The notes beneath the pieces are model-generated. The model saw nothing but the letters and a program-made list of their open reading frames with translations, made no database searches and was not told the DNA's origin. A stretch of 64,000 nucleotides of DNA, from contig CANNZV010001876.1 in assembly GCA_947561585.1 (NCBI GenBank), forward strand, positions 1 to 64,000. The letters are read 5' to 3'. This DNA is from Caprella mutica. Lineage: Eukaryota; Arthropoda; Malacostraca; Amphipoda; Caprellidae. Positions 48,001 through 59,145 of the stretch are shown in pieces. The first letter of the stretch is position 1. Each line of letters begins with the position of its first letter. The translations under genes were made by a program, and so were the position numbers.

Positions 48001-49230
48001 AGAAAAGCTTTTAGACCTATCTGAGTGCTCTCAACCCCTCCTTACTACCCCGGTCGAAGATTCCTAAAGGAATTTCCTCATCTGTATAGATTGTAATTCT
48101 TCTATTTTTTAAATTGAAAAATGTCGCGTTTCCTATACTAAATGGATAATAAATTTCAAATCAAACTTTAGGTAATACGATATCCAAATTCATTTCCCCT
48201 ACTTTCGCTGTAGCAGGTACGACTGTATGCAATTTTTGAGAGTGAAAGCACCTATTCTGGTAATCAGTTACCATCTCACGCTCAGCAAATCTTCATTATA
48301 AGCCAAGTTATTGGACTGCTTTTATATTTATGACTCCTTTGAGAGTCCAGCTGGTGTGACTCGGGAGCAAATGAGTCAGTGGGTGGACTTGAAGTTTTCG
48401 TTCGTGAAACGTCAATATGGACATCTTGAAATAAACTGTTAAAAAGAAAGGACTAACACCTAAGCCTCATCACCATCGTAAATTTAATGGAATGATAGGT
48501 TATAATTCATATGAAATAACCTGGAATTACTTATTTGGTTCTATTGTGAAAATTATAGGAACTTAATCTGAGTTAACATATTTTCAGTATTGAAGAATAA
48601 AAAACTTGAGCACTATGTATGTATTATTTATTGTAAGGATTATATTGAATTCATTATTTAAATACAAATAGATTTTCATTGATTTTCTCGCTGAAGAAGT
48701 TTTGTATTCGACCAATTTTCATTTATGATTTTGATCATTTTAGTTGAGTAAAGTTTTACAAGTAATTGAATGGGGCTTACTCTAAGGTGCAATATAGTAT
48801 TAATATAATAATTTATAGCTTTAATACATTCGCCTTGAATATCTCACACATCTAAACTTGAAATCTATTTATGAAATATACTCTTGGTGACAGATTTACC
48901 GGGATATTTTCTACATCTTTTTCACATTTATCCGACGCATCTTTAATATTTATATAAATACTCACATTCATAAATGGTAAATTGTGAAAAGCTTTGAAAC
49001 GGAAAAAAGCATTTCAATTCAGTATATGTGATCACGAGATGAACGAGTAGATCTCCCCAACAAAAGAGCTTTATTCCTCTTTATACCACCATTGTAGGAT
49101 TTCAAAGGCAGCTCTGAATGAACCCCACAAAGCAAACCGTATGCTCTTCTGTCTTTTATCCAGAGCAGTATTCATAAATATGATTATGTTAAATGAGCTA
49201 TGCGGAATAGTACCTTTTCTTCTATTCGAT
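48001..49230. other. Flank of retroelement pseudogene and AT-rich DNA
   Basis: 48001-48080 may still be retroelement 3' end. The remainder is unique. A 66-codon frame at 49141 runs into the 35-bp array and is not credible. Confidence 0.45.
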
Positions 49231-49244
49231 TCCCTTCAAACAGA

Positions 49245-50030
49245 TTCATGTCTATACCATGTGGCACTTACACATTTAAAATATCATGTGGCACTTACAT
49301 ATTTAAAACATGTGTATACCATGTGGCACTTACACATTTAAAACATGTGCATACCATGTGGCACTTACACATTTAAAACATGTGTATACCATGTGGCACT
49401 GACACATTTAAAATACCATGTGGCACTTACACATTCAAAACATGTGTATACCATGTGGCACTTACACATTTAAAACATGTGTATACAATGTGGCACTTAC
49501 ACATTTAAAACATGTGTATACCATGTGGCACTTACACATTTAAAACATGTGTATACCATGTGGCACTTACATATTTAAAACATGTGTATACTATGTGGCA
49601 CTTACACATTTAAAACATGTGCATACCATGTGGCACTTACACATTTAAAACATGTGTATACCATGTGGCACTGACACATTTAAAATACCATGTGGCACTT
49701 ACACATTCAAAACATGTGTATACCATGTGGCACTTACACATTTAAAACATGTGTATACAATGTGGCACTTACACATTTAAAACATGTGTATACCATGTGG
49801 CACTTACACATTTAAAACATGTGTATACCATGTGGCACTTACACATTTAAAACATGTGTATACCATGTGGCACTTACACATTTAAAACATGTGTATACCA
49901 TGTGGCACTTACACATTTAAAACATGTGTATACCATGTGGCACTTACACATTTAAAACATGTGTATACCATGTGGCACTTACACATTTAAAACATGTGTA
50001 TACCATGTGGTACTTACACATTTAAAACAT
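49245..50030. repeat. 35-bp minisatellite with CCATGTGG, about 22 units
   Basis: Units contain ACATGTGTATACCATGTGGC then ACTTACACATTTAAA; some are shortened to about 27 bp. A marked block (GACACATTTAAAATACCATG, ACATTCAAAAC, TATACAATG variants in order) is repeated at 272-bp offset (49401 and 49673). The TATACCATGTGG word is identical to the subterminal palindrome arm of the composite transposon. Confidence 0.95.
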
Positions 50031-50293
50031 ATAATGCATTTTAAATTAAACTGTAATTATTTAACTTGAAATGAAATCTATCTGAACAGCATCCATAACA
50101 ACTAGATTAATTATTCCCTTGTATTACAAGATTCTTAAATTGAAATCTTTGATTTCTTTCGAATTAATCTTACTTCAAAATTTAAGTTACTTAAACAGAT
50201 TTTTACCTTCGCAGAATGCGGGAAGGTCATATTTTCATCGGAATTTATTTATCATCTTGTTATTCGCTTAACTCAAAAAGTGTTGAACCATAT

Positions 50294-50361
50294 CCCAGGC
50301 AGCAAGCATTATTCCTGGGATATTCCCTCAATATCCCAGGAATAAATCCTTGTTGCCTGGG
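50294..50361. mobile_element. 68-bp CCCAGG palindrome
   Basis: CCCAGGCAGCAAG...CTTGTTGCCTGGG with paired inner arms TATTCCTGGGATATT / AATATCCCAGGAATA. Practically the whole unit is one hairpin. It abuts the dispersed repeat at 50366. Related elements lie at 61186-61289 and, more distantly, 38420-38490. Confidence 0.75.
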
Positions 50362-50620
50362 ATTGCTTGAAACTTGGTGGGACGATTGGTCAATGTCCAG
50401 GAACGATCTGGTAGAATTTTGGAAGCGATCCGGTCAAAGGTCATGGTCATGGTCATTTATAACTCAATAACTCAAAAATTATTGTACCAAATTGCATGAA
50501 ACTTGGTGGGACGATTGGTTATTATCCAGTTAGCAATTTCTCAAATTTTGGGAGAGAAGGGGTCAAAGCGAAGGCGAAGGTATGCGCTCTACCGAGTGCA
50601 GATTATCTAGTTAGGGAATA
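50346..50620 (-). repeat. Dispersed repeat with TGACCTTTGACC (copy 2, dimer)
   Basis: Reverse-strand relative of 39046-39293. GAAACTTGGTGGGACGATTG occurs twice (about 50368 and 50496), so this copy holds two half units. GGTCAAAGGTCA (50432-50443) is followed by TGGTCATGGTCA. It ends with TGCAGATTATCTAGTTAGGG, the complement of the start of copy 1. Confidence 0.7.
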
Positions 50621-50639
50621 CTTTTGATATCAAAATAAA

Positions 50640-53575
50640 TTACCAGTTTCTTTATTTTTTAGCACGTTGTAAAAGTGTTCATATACAATTCTCTGAATTA
50701 AACTAAATTTAAACTTAATTTAAAGAATCATTTTTCAATTCTAAAATCATTATTCAAAGTAGAAGTGACATAAGAGATCACAAGTAAAACGTTTTCAACG
50801 TTTAAACTACCTAAAGATGCCTTAAATCGTCCAAACGTTTTTTTTAATATAATTAGTTAATAATTATAATTAAGAAAATTATTATCCTTTCATTCTGAAA
50901 GTAGAGAGTGTGCAATTTATGAATCATATACGTCTACATTATTAAAAGATACAATACTAAACCTGACGATTTGTTTGACCAGGTAGAAAGTCTTGGTAGA
51001 TCATTCAATACTTAATCATCTATGGCCCCACCATAGATTTATCTCTGGGATGACATTTTTGAGCAAACTTTTTCATTAATTGAAACATGAAATACTAAAC
51101 AAAATCATGGTTCTGTTTCAATGAAATCATCTTAAATGCTTGAAACCTAACATTATTCCTATTAATTGCCTGGTCCTATTCAATATTTTTCAGAAAGATT
51201 CTGATGGAAGGTAATGGATATTTAATTAATATAATTAGGGAAACAAAAGAAGGAAGCTATTCCTAATGAGTGGAGAGACAAAGGGACCAACAAAAGATTT
51301 CAAACCTTCATTTCTTTCGCGCAAACAGAGAAAACGAAGGAAAAATGACTGATTTAATGAATGCATGCCTATAGACTCTGAAATAATCTACATAGAGACT
51401 GTTATTATCTCAAATCTTTCGATGTTACTGCTTTGGGTATTTTGTATTCTCAAAGAAAATCTTTGATATTTATCTACATTACATCACAAAAAATTAAGTT
51501 ACACTTTTATACGTACATTCGAAAAAACTGAATGTTCTATTTTTCTTAACTAATTTATCCGTCTTTATATTCTTTATTATTCGTAACTAATTTACAGTTA
51601 CACTACACATATCTATACAAAAAAATTGAGTTAAAAATCAATTTTTTGTGTGTCGATCTTTAGAGATTCTGAAATTTATTGAAGAAAAACTATGTAAATA
51701 CATCAAATAAATATATAACTTAATATTAGAAATTAGTAAAGAAACTGTAAAATAACTACAAATGATCCCGGTCCTATATATAGAAGTGTATCCGAAATTA
51801 TATTTTGACGGTTAACTGATTTCACATTTCAAAAAGAAAACTTTACTAATTGTGATGCTTTATTTAAAAATTTAAACACGAAGACAAATTTATAAAATTT
51901 GAAGGTAATAAGTAATTGAAAATCTGTGATTTTAGAAATTAGCAACATTAACACTTTTCTTTGATAGTACGTAAAGGTAGTTTGCAACCTTGCCGTACAC
52001 CAAACACATACTTGATTAGGTAGTCCTTTACACTGTCCGAGAAAATGCGGGAAATATAAGTTCTCTTTTATATATATTTTATATATTCAATTTCACATGA
52101 TTTCTACCAAACTCACCAGAATCTTTCGTTATCAGAATAAAAAATAGGATCTCACAACAGCTATAGTTGTATAGTATAGTTCTCAAAAACATATCAGTTA
52201 GAATTTAAACAATACAACAATATTATCAATTAATCTACCATCTAGAATTCTAGATGATCTGTGAATTTGAACAGGTATACTGAAAGAAGTTGTACATAGT
52301 GACAATGAAGGGTGAATAAAGCATTTTAAAAAGAGCATGAGACGTATGACCTGATAATTTCACGGAAAAAAGGTAAGGTGCTAAACATTACTTTAATAAA
52401 TTTTTCGGCAATAGGATGTTTGGAAATAAACTTAAAGACAACACGACTACAATATTGAAGAGACATGAATGAATTAATGTAAGAATAGACGTACACAAAA
52501 AATACTCCACATAAATTTTAAATATATTTATGTTTAAATAAATTATATCACTTTATTGTTTTCAAAATAACTTTAAACATAACACAATATATTACTTTCC
52601 TCACACGCTGCTAGTTACAATTGAACAAGCATGTTCATTATTTCAATACGGTGACGTATGCTCGTGATTTGAAATTTTAAAAACAGGATCACCTGCTCTG
52701 GTAAAAATATGCACTTTAAAATATTTTTGGATGGGTATTTGGACGGAACCTTATTATTACCTGAGAGGAACAATTAACTGTAGTACCATCAAGTGTCCCA
52801 AACAGGACTGGTGACTCAGCAGCAGATGCTGCAATGGAAAATACACTAGGTGAGTGAACAGGTTTAAGGGGAAGTGCGGGTAAAATCAAACATTTGTTAA
52901 TATGTGTTTTAATGGAATCAGAAAATTTAATAATGTTTGATTACATACTCTGTTCATCTAAATAATACTTATTAAAGAAAAGAAAATTAAATTTATTTTG
53001 AAAAAGCGCCTTCTAGTGACAAATTGGACAAGCTTTGCACGAGTCATTGACGCCATCTTGTTGTGATTTCACTAACGTTGTGCAAAAAACTTTTGTATAT
53101 CTGCGAGTAATATTGTTAATTATAACTCTAGAAATACTTTATTTGTTAGTATATTGTATATAAGTCACAAAATCATTTTTATTGCTTATTTCTGATTATA
53201 AACAGACATTCTATAAACGTTCATGAAGATTGTTCTGGAACGTTCTGGAAATAAATAATGATATTAAGCAGTGCCATCTATGAGATGATCGCATAAGCTT
53301 ATGTCAACTAATAAAAACCCTATTTTCTCAGAGAATACAGTGATTCGAGACAAAATATTCCACATCGGTTACTAATCAATGTTTATTTATGATATTATGA
53401 TAAAATATTTGATATGAGAATTAGACTTTCCTCCTGACGGTACCTGGAGTATAGCCATAAAATTTTATACTATTTAATTATGTTCGTGGTACAAGCTATT
53501 ATGTGTATGTTTGTTCGTGGGCTTCTCTTCAGTAATATACATGAAGAAAGCATGGAGCATGACGGATATTTCAGT
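50640..53575. other. AT-rich unique DNA, about 2.9 kb
   Basis: Contains a small perfect palindrome ATCTATGG-CCCCA-CCATAGAT (51018-51038) related to the 33-bp array at the window end. A slightly more complex block at about 51210-51420 includes CCTAATGAGTGG and AACAAAAGATTT. No coding frame of note. Confidence 0.5.
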
Positions 53576-53580
53576 CATAA

Positions 53581-53753
53581 TACCAATACGTGTTTTAAAT
53601 CATAGATCTTTAGAATATCACAGACAAAACGAAATGAAATGGTATCGAATACTATAAACCGCTGGTGTAGAACGATTCAATACTGTTTAATTCACTCCGT
53701 CTATATAATATTTTCGGGATCTATGATTTTAACAGCATATTGTCACAACCCTA
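53581..53753. mobile_element. hAT MITE GGTTGTGACAATATG family, copy 3 (left end decayed)
   Basis: The right end, GCATATTGTCACAACCCTA, is intact and is followed by GTTATTAT. The left end is reduced to ACCAATACGTGTTTTAAATC, so the first dozen bases are degenerate. GTCATAAT before it is a poor match to the right flank. The interior (TGGTATCGAATACTATA, CCGCTGGT) is close to copy 2. Confidence 0.75.
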
Positions 53754-53989
53754 GTTATTATATACAATATACTTTTGAGATTTATAAGATTTATTCTAAT
53801 AAATATTAATATAAACAAAAAAATTGAGTTTCAGGAGGGAATTGGTTAAACTTCCCAAGGCGGTGAAAAATAATATCGACAGAGTGATTGTGAAGATTAA
53901 ATATTAACCTAACACTAAATTTTTGAATAGGTTAAATATCATTATTTTTCTAATATTGCTTACCAATGTTTCTCCCACATTCCTTCCAA

Positions 53990-54335
53990 TCAGTTCACCA
54001 AACTCTCCCTTCTTGGAGTAAAAGTAAACACCAGTTTGTTTCATTTAGTTCACCATACTCTCCCTTCTTGCAGTAAAAGTAAACACCAGTTTGTTTCATT
54101 TAGTTCACCACACTCTCTCTTCTTGCAGTAAAAGTAAACACCAGTTTGTTTCATTTAGTTCACCATACTCTCCCTTCTTGCAGTAAAAGTAAACACCAGT
54201 TTGTTTCATTTAGTTCACCACACTCTCTCTTCTTGCAGTAAAAGTAAACACCAGTTTGTTTCATTTAGTTCACCATACTCTCCCTTCTTGCAGTAAAAGT
54301 AAACACCAGTTTGTTTCATTTAGTTCACCATATAT
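53990..54335. repeat. 55-bp minisatellite, about 6 units, alternating dimer
   Basis: Units contain TTCACCATACTCTCCCTTCT or TTCACCACACTCTCTCTTCT, then TGCAGTAAAAGTAAACACCA and GTTTGTTTCATTTAG. The two forms alternate, giving a 110-bp higher-order unit. The first unit has TTGGAG in place of TTGCAG. Confidence 0.95.
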
Positions 54336-54524
54336 TTATCCGCAGCCATTCGTTTGAGAGAAAAAAAGGAAGAGGCTCCTTGGTTCAGCTTCGCGAAGAT
54401 TCTCTACAAATTCCAGTAATTTTGTCTCTGGACAATAGCAAGAAGTAAAGCACCACTGCATTACTTCAATAAACTTTCTACCTTATTCAATTATAAAGCA
54501 AACTGGTACCGGAGAGTATTACTA

Positions 54525-54682
54525 GGGTACGTTAAAAATTATCGGTCAGTACTACATCTTCGGACATATAAGAAAAAACAATATTATGATTAGATAGCAC
54601 TGTGTTGTAATAATAATTTTTATATTGTTTATTTCTTATATGACCGAAGATGTAGTACTGACCGAAAATTCGTAACTTACCC
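54525..54682. mobile_element. TA-flanked MITE, 158 bp
   Basis: GGGTACGTTAAAAATTATCG and complement of ATTCGTAACTTACCC are the ends, flanked by TA (54523-54524, 54683-54684). Arms of about 50 bp match through GGTCAGTACTACATCTTCGG. It is a Tc1/mariner-like miniature element with no coding content. Confidence 0.82.
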
Positions 54683-54952
54683 TAGGAGAAGTTATAGAAA
54701 TTCAGAGGGTTGGTAATACGTAATTTAATAGCCAGAATATTAACCAATCTAATTAAGTTTAATAATAAAAAATATATCATCAAGAGGGAATTTTTTTATA
54801 TAAAAATTTAAACTGGTTTTTGAAGTGATATGATTCATATCTACAATTAACCTATTTGATCTAGTGCTATAAATGTATTCTTTAATATACAGTATATATA
54901 TATATATTAATATACAGTATATTTACATTTGAAGTATTTACAGTCAAAGAAA

Positions 54953-55107
54953 AGTATCCACCAGACTTTTTACTATGATACCTGCAGGTATCATGGATTC
55001 CAACTAAAATAAATAATAATTATATTGTTTTTTCTTATATTGTGGAAAAAGTAGGAGGAGCTTATTAAAGAGTCTGGTGGAAAGACTTAAAAAACCCTAC
55101 GTGTGTA
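54953..55107. mobile_element. Dispersed foldback repeat, right-end copy
   Basis: Left TCCACCAGACTTTT pairs with right AAAGAGTCTGGTGGA. The centre has the perfect 20-bp palindrome ATGATACCTGCAGGTATCAT (54975-54994) and GTAGGAGGAGCTTA. It ends AAAAAACCCTACGTGTGT. It complements the left-end copy at 33443-33625. Confidence 0.65.
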
Positions 55108-55111
55108 CGGC

Positions 55112-55155
55112 TTTTAACTCATTCACTATAGAGGATTTCACTACAAAGGACTACA
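55112..55155. mobile_element. Pogo-like terminal scrap
   Basis: The reverse complement reads GTAGTCCTTTGTAGTGAAAT then CCTCTATAGTGAATG, close to the pogo-like terminus in copies A-C. It directly follows the foldback repeat. Confidence 0.35.
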
Positions 55156-55159
55156 TTCA

Positions 55160-55775
55160 GGACACTCCTATAACTTCTATGTAAAATGCTGCACAAAGAA
55201 TTAGCAGGAGGAGATCTCACAACTTTCTTGTGAAATTGGAAGTCTCGAAAAGTAGGGACATTATGATCTATTTCCTTTGGGATGATCCTTCACAGAATTA
55301 AAAAGAATAACTGAATAAGAAGTGGGCCCAAGAATGGTACCTGTGGAAATTTATAAATGGCATCGGTCTATTGACAATGATATTATACTTTTAAAATGGC
55401 CGGTAAAGATGGTGAAATTGTACTGTTAAGAGCTCTAGATAAATACGGAATAACCTTACGTAGCGTGAGCTGAATTTGAATATTTTTTAATGAATAATTA
55501 AAAACACGTATTATTCATATAGCGAAAAAATATATATCATTTAAGATCATAAAAATAAGGTATAAATAAGAAACTGAAAAAGATAAACAAAATGCACCAG
55601 GCGAACCAATATGGTCATATTTTTAAATTTTATCTATATTGTGAATAATCATGTTTTATATATTTAATAATATAACCGATTTCTATTGCGTTTATTATTA
55701 ACAAAAAAAAAAATATGTTGAAGATTTTTATATTAAATAAACATAATTTATTTCACAGTAGATTTTCTGTAAATC
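55160..55775. other. AT-rich unique DNA, nothing recognised
   Basis: No array, inverted repeat or coding frame. Confidence 0.55.
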
Positions 55776-55779
55776 TAAG

Positions 55780-55972
55780 CCTTTCCATTATCTAATACCT
55801 TCCCATTACAGAATACCTTCCCATTACCTGATACCTTCCTATTACCTAATACCTTTCCATTACCTAATACCTTCCCATTTCCTAATACCTTTCCATTACC
55901 TTTCCATTACCTAATACCTTCCCATTACCTAATACCTACCCATTACCTTAATTCCCATTACCTAATAGCTCA
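55780..55972. repeat. 18-bp minisatellite ACCTAATACCTTCCCATT, locus 1, about 10 units
   Basis: Degenerate array with ATCTAAT, ACAGAAT and ACCTGAT variants, both TTCCC and TTTCC forms, and one unit with an internal repeat (CCTTTCCATTACCTTTCC). The same family forms a cleaner array at 58117-58432. Confidence 0.93.
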
Positions 55973-55974
55973 GA

Positions 55975-56570
55975 CGTACTCTTATCACTTACAGTAATAG
56001 TGTTTAAATTCAACATACGCCCGAATAATATTAATAGCTTACTATTATGGCATATACAAACTGAAGTAATTACAGTAACTCTGTATTATAAATGATGTGA
56101 TTCAGGAAACAGTTATCGTATAACTAACATAATAAATAAACTCAATAAACTTGATAAAATAGGCATAGCGAATTTGGCCAATGTGTCTATTTTCATTTGT
56201 GTATTACATATCTTCTTACAGAGATAAATGCTATAATACAGAACAGTTTGTCTGTCTGTCCGAAGTGATATATGGAGCATCAAAACTAATAATTTGTTTC
56301 GATATCATATACTGTACCTACTGGTTATACGTCTAATATTAATAATTAAAAAAAAATCATTTTATTGATTTTGTCCTGAATTTTTTTTGGTGAACCAGTA
56401 CACAACTACACATGCATGGGCAGTGGTGCGCTGATAATACGCAATTGCATTTTAATTGTAATCATAAAACCCATATAAAGGAAAATAGATAAACATATTT
56501 ATGCCCCCACGCTTGTCTTTAGTAAAACATTATGAACTGTTGACTATCTCCTTCAACGGTCGAATGATTC
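55975..56570. other. AT-rich unique DNA
   Basis: No array, inverted repeat or coding frame. Confidence 0.5.
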
Positions 56571-56574
56571 TACA

Positions 56575-56650
56575 TTTGGAAATTTCACCGTAAGAAAATT
56601 CACCCTAGGAAATTTCGCCATAGGATATTTCTCCGCAAGAAAATTCCTAT
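56575..56650. repeat. Degenerate 17-18-bp repeat (GAAATTTCACC / GGAAATTTCGCC), about four units
   Basis: Units such as TTCACCCTAGGAAATTTCGC and CATAGGATATTTCTCCGC are diverged from one another. Layout and CCTAGGAA words recall the 16-bp array at 9299-9513, but homology is uncertain. Confidence 0.5.
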
Positions 56651-56744
56651 TATTATTCCTTCGTTATTTTCATTCACGAAGAGGCAATTTGATAGGATAC
56701 CAAATTTTCTTACAGTTTACAGGACTGAACTTTACTCTCTCATC

Positions 56745-57070
56745 ACTACCTAGTTTGATAAAATAGCCCGGACCTTGCATTCTAAAATTCATATAACGCT
56801 ACCTAGTTTGATAAAATAGCACGGACTTTAATTCTATAATTCATATACGCTACCTAGTTTGATAAAATAGCCTGAACTTTAATTCTATAATTCAAATACG
56901 CTACCTAGTTTGATAAAATTAGCCTGAACTTCAATTCTATATTTCATATACGCTACCTAGTTTGATGAAATAGCCTGAACTTTAATTCTATAATTCAAAT
57001 ACGCTACCTAGTTTGATAAAATTAGCCTGAACTTCAATTCTATAATTCATATACGCTACCTAGTTTGGTA
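56745..57070. repeat. 51-bp minisatellite, about 6 units
   Basis: Units contain CGCTACCTAGTTTGATAAAA, TAGCCTGAACTTTAATTCTA and TAATTCATAT. Small indels (AAATAGCC/AAATTAGCC) alternate. Confidence 0.93.
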
Positions 57071-57079
57071 AAATATATA

Positions 57080-57310
57080 GCAACCTATTAGCAATTCGAT
57101 CATAGACAGGGACAATCAATCAGATACTAATTATTCAGTTTGATTTGCCAGTGAGAAATTAGTCGAATGGCAGATAACGAAATTAATTGCTGTCATAGGG
57201 TAATTAATTTAATGTTAATTGAAATTTTAGGGATAGATTAATGATGTATAGCAAATGAAGGTCCGGGAATTAGTTTGCATATCTGGATTATCTATCAGGT
57301 TATATGATAG
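57080..57310. other. TAATTA-rich complex block, possible conserved noncoding DNA
   Basis: Contains GACAATCAATCAGATACTAA (a PBX/Hox-like ATCAATCA beside TAAT) and GGGTAATTAATTTAATGTTA, with several TAATTA words in 230 bp and otherwise balanced composition. No frame is present. A homeodomain-bound enhancer is a guess from motif content. Confidence 0.25.
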
Positions 57311-57609
57311 GTATTCAATAATTTATATTGAATATACTGTTTTTTTGTATATTTTAATTTGATGACATTTGTTATGTGAGAAAATTATGACATTAATATA
57401 AATTGAAAATATAATTACAATTTATAAGGATTGAATTATAGTGTATTATGTTACCTGTAAGTCCCACATAATGAATAATAAAATTTAGTAGACTATTAGA
57501 GCAGTTAAATAAATAGATATGAATCACAAGTTATTGAAAATTCCACATTATCGATCATATACGAAAAAAAGAGTTATAGTAATTATAAATGATCGGAAAT
57601 GTGGAACTG

Positions 57610-57840
57610 TTCGATAATTCGAATCATAGCCTACATCATAAGGCATACACGCATTAGCAATATTAGAAATTACTGCGTCAAGCCTTAATTGAGTTAGTGA
57701 CCCTGAATGAAGTCATTAAATAACAGACTTTTGTTAAAACTCTGAATGTTCTCATTAGGAATTGTAATTTCGATATTCGCAGCACTAACGAGACAGTTCC
57801 AGTCAGGTATTTCACAGGTAAGTCATTAGTAACGTCATAA
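57610..57840. other. Complex block, possible conserved noncoding DNA
   Basis: CACGCATTAGCAATATTAGA, CTTAATTGAGTTAGTGACCC and GCACTAACGAGACAGTTCC give unusually even composition for this region. No coding frame or repeat partner is present. Confidence 0.2.
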
Positions 57841-58116
57841 CGTTTTGGAGAACAATAGGAAATGGAAAAATATCATTTGGTTAAATACGAGATAAAGGCA
57901 TCAAAATTAATTAAGGATTATGTAGATTTTTTAATATTAGCTGATGAATAATGAAAAAAAATCACCAAGATTACTACAAAATTTCATTAACTTCACAGTG
58001 TATTAAAACAAAGACTAATAGTAATAATTTAAATGAAAAATTGCCTTTTTTTTTCTCCGTCTATTTTTGCTCCGTCTTTTCTGGAAAAAATCTAAGTGAG
58101 AAATATAAACGTAAGG

Positions 58117-58432
58117 TAGCTAATACCTTTCCATTACCTAATACCTTCCCATTACCTAATACCTTCCCATTACCTAATACCTTCCCATTACCTAATACCT
58201 TCCCATTACCTAATACCTCCCCATTACCTAATACCTTTCCATTACCTAATACCTTTCCATTACCTAATACCTTTCCATTACCTAATACCTTTCCATTACC
58301 TAATACCTTTCCATTACCTAATACCTTTCCATTACCTAATACCTTCCCATTACCTAATACCTTCCCATTACCTAATACCTTCCCATTACCTAATACCTTC
58401 CCATTACCTAATACCTTCCCATTACCTAATAC
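58117..58432. repeat. 18-bp minisatellite ACCTAATACCTTCCCATT, locus 2, about 17-18 units
   Basis: Nearly perfect units in three blocks: TTCCC, then TTTCC, then TTCCC again. Being six codons long it stays open, so the 167-codon plus frame (NTFPLP period) and 127-codon minus frame are artefacts. The same family is found 2.2 kb away at 55780. Confidence 0.96.
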
Positions 58433-58599
58433 GTTAAGTGACAATCTCCTTTAATTGCCAATTAACTCATTAAACTAATTAATTTAAAGATAATAATCTG
58501 GACAGAATATTCAAGTGAGGAGATCAAAGACTATTAATTCCTTTACTTCATCACTGAATTAATATCAGCTAAAATATGATCAACTTTATGATAGGAACA

Positions 58600-58895
58600 G
58601 TGACTCATTAACAGTGACTCATTATTATTATGAGAAGTGACTCATTATTACTATGAGAAGTGACTTATTATTACTATGAGAAGTGACTCATTATTACTAT
58701 GAGAAGTGACTCATTATTATTATGAGAAGTGACTCATTATTACTATGAGAAGTGACTTTTTATTACTATGAGAAGTGACTCATTATTACTATGAGAAGTG
58801 ACTCATTATTACTATGAGAAGTGACTCATTATTACTATGAGAAGTGACTCATTATTACTATGAGAAGGAACTCATTATTACCATGAGAAGGAAAA
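58600..58895. repeat. 23-bp minisatellite carrying TGACTCA, about 13 units
   Basis: Units read TGACTCATTATTACTATGAG then AAG. I count ten exact TGACTCA words; two units have TGACTTA or TGACTTT, and the last units have GAACTCA. TGACTCA is the AP-1/bZIP consensus. Confidence 0.95.
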
Positions 58896-59145
58896 TTAAT
58901 TAACAAATAACATCATAATATATATTGTAATAATCAATGTACTTTTTAATTATTGCTAATGGTTAATTTTTAATCAGTAATTACAACAAATCTGAATAAT
59001 TAAACAGAAATGAAATAGATTTAGTGAGAAAATAACAGAAATTTGAGAATGTAACTAACTTGCGGAGATTGGCTACCTAGGTTGGTGCACGCCTCTAACT
59101 ACACTCTCTTTGTATCGAATTAAGATAGATTCAATTGGGTTCTTA

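Noticed and set aside
57951..58454. 167-codon ORF with NTFPLP repeats
   Set aside because: The first 60 codons are AT-driven and the rest is the 18-bp minisatellite. The opposite strand is equally open.
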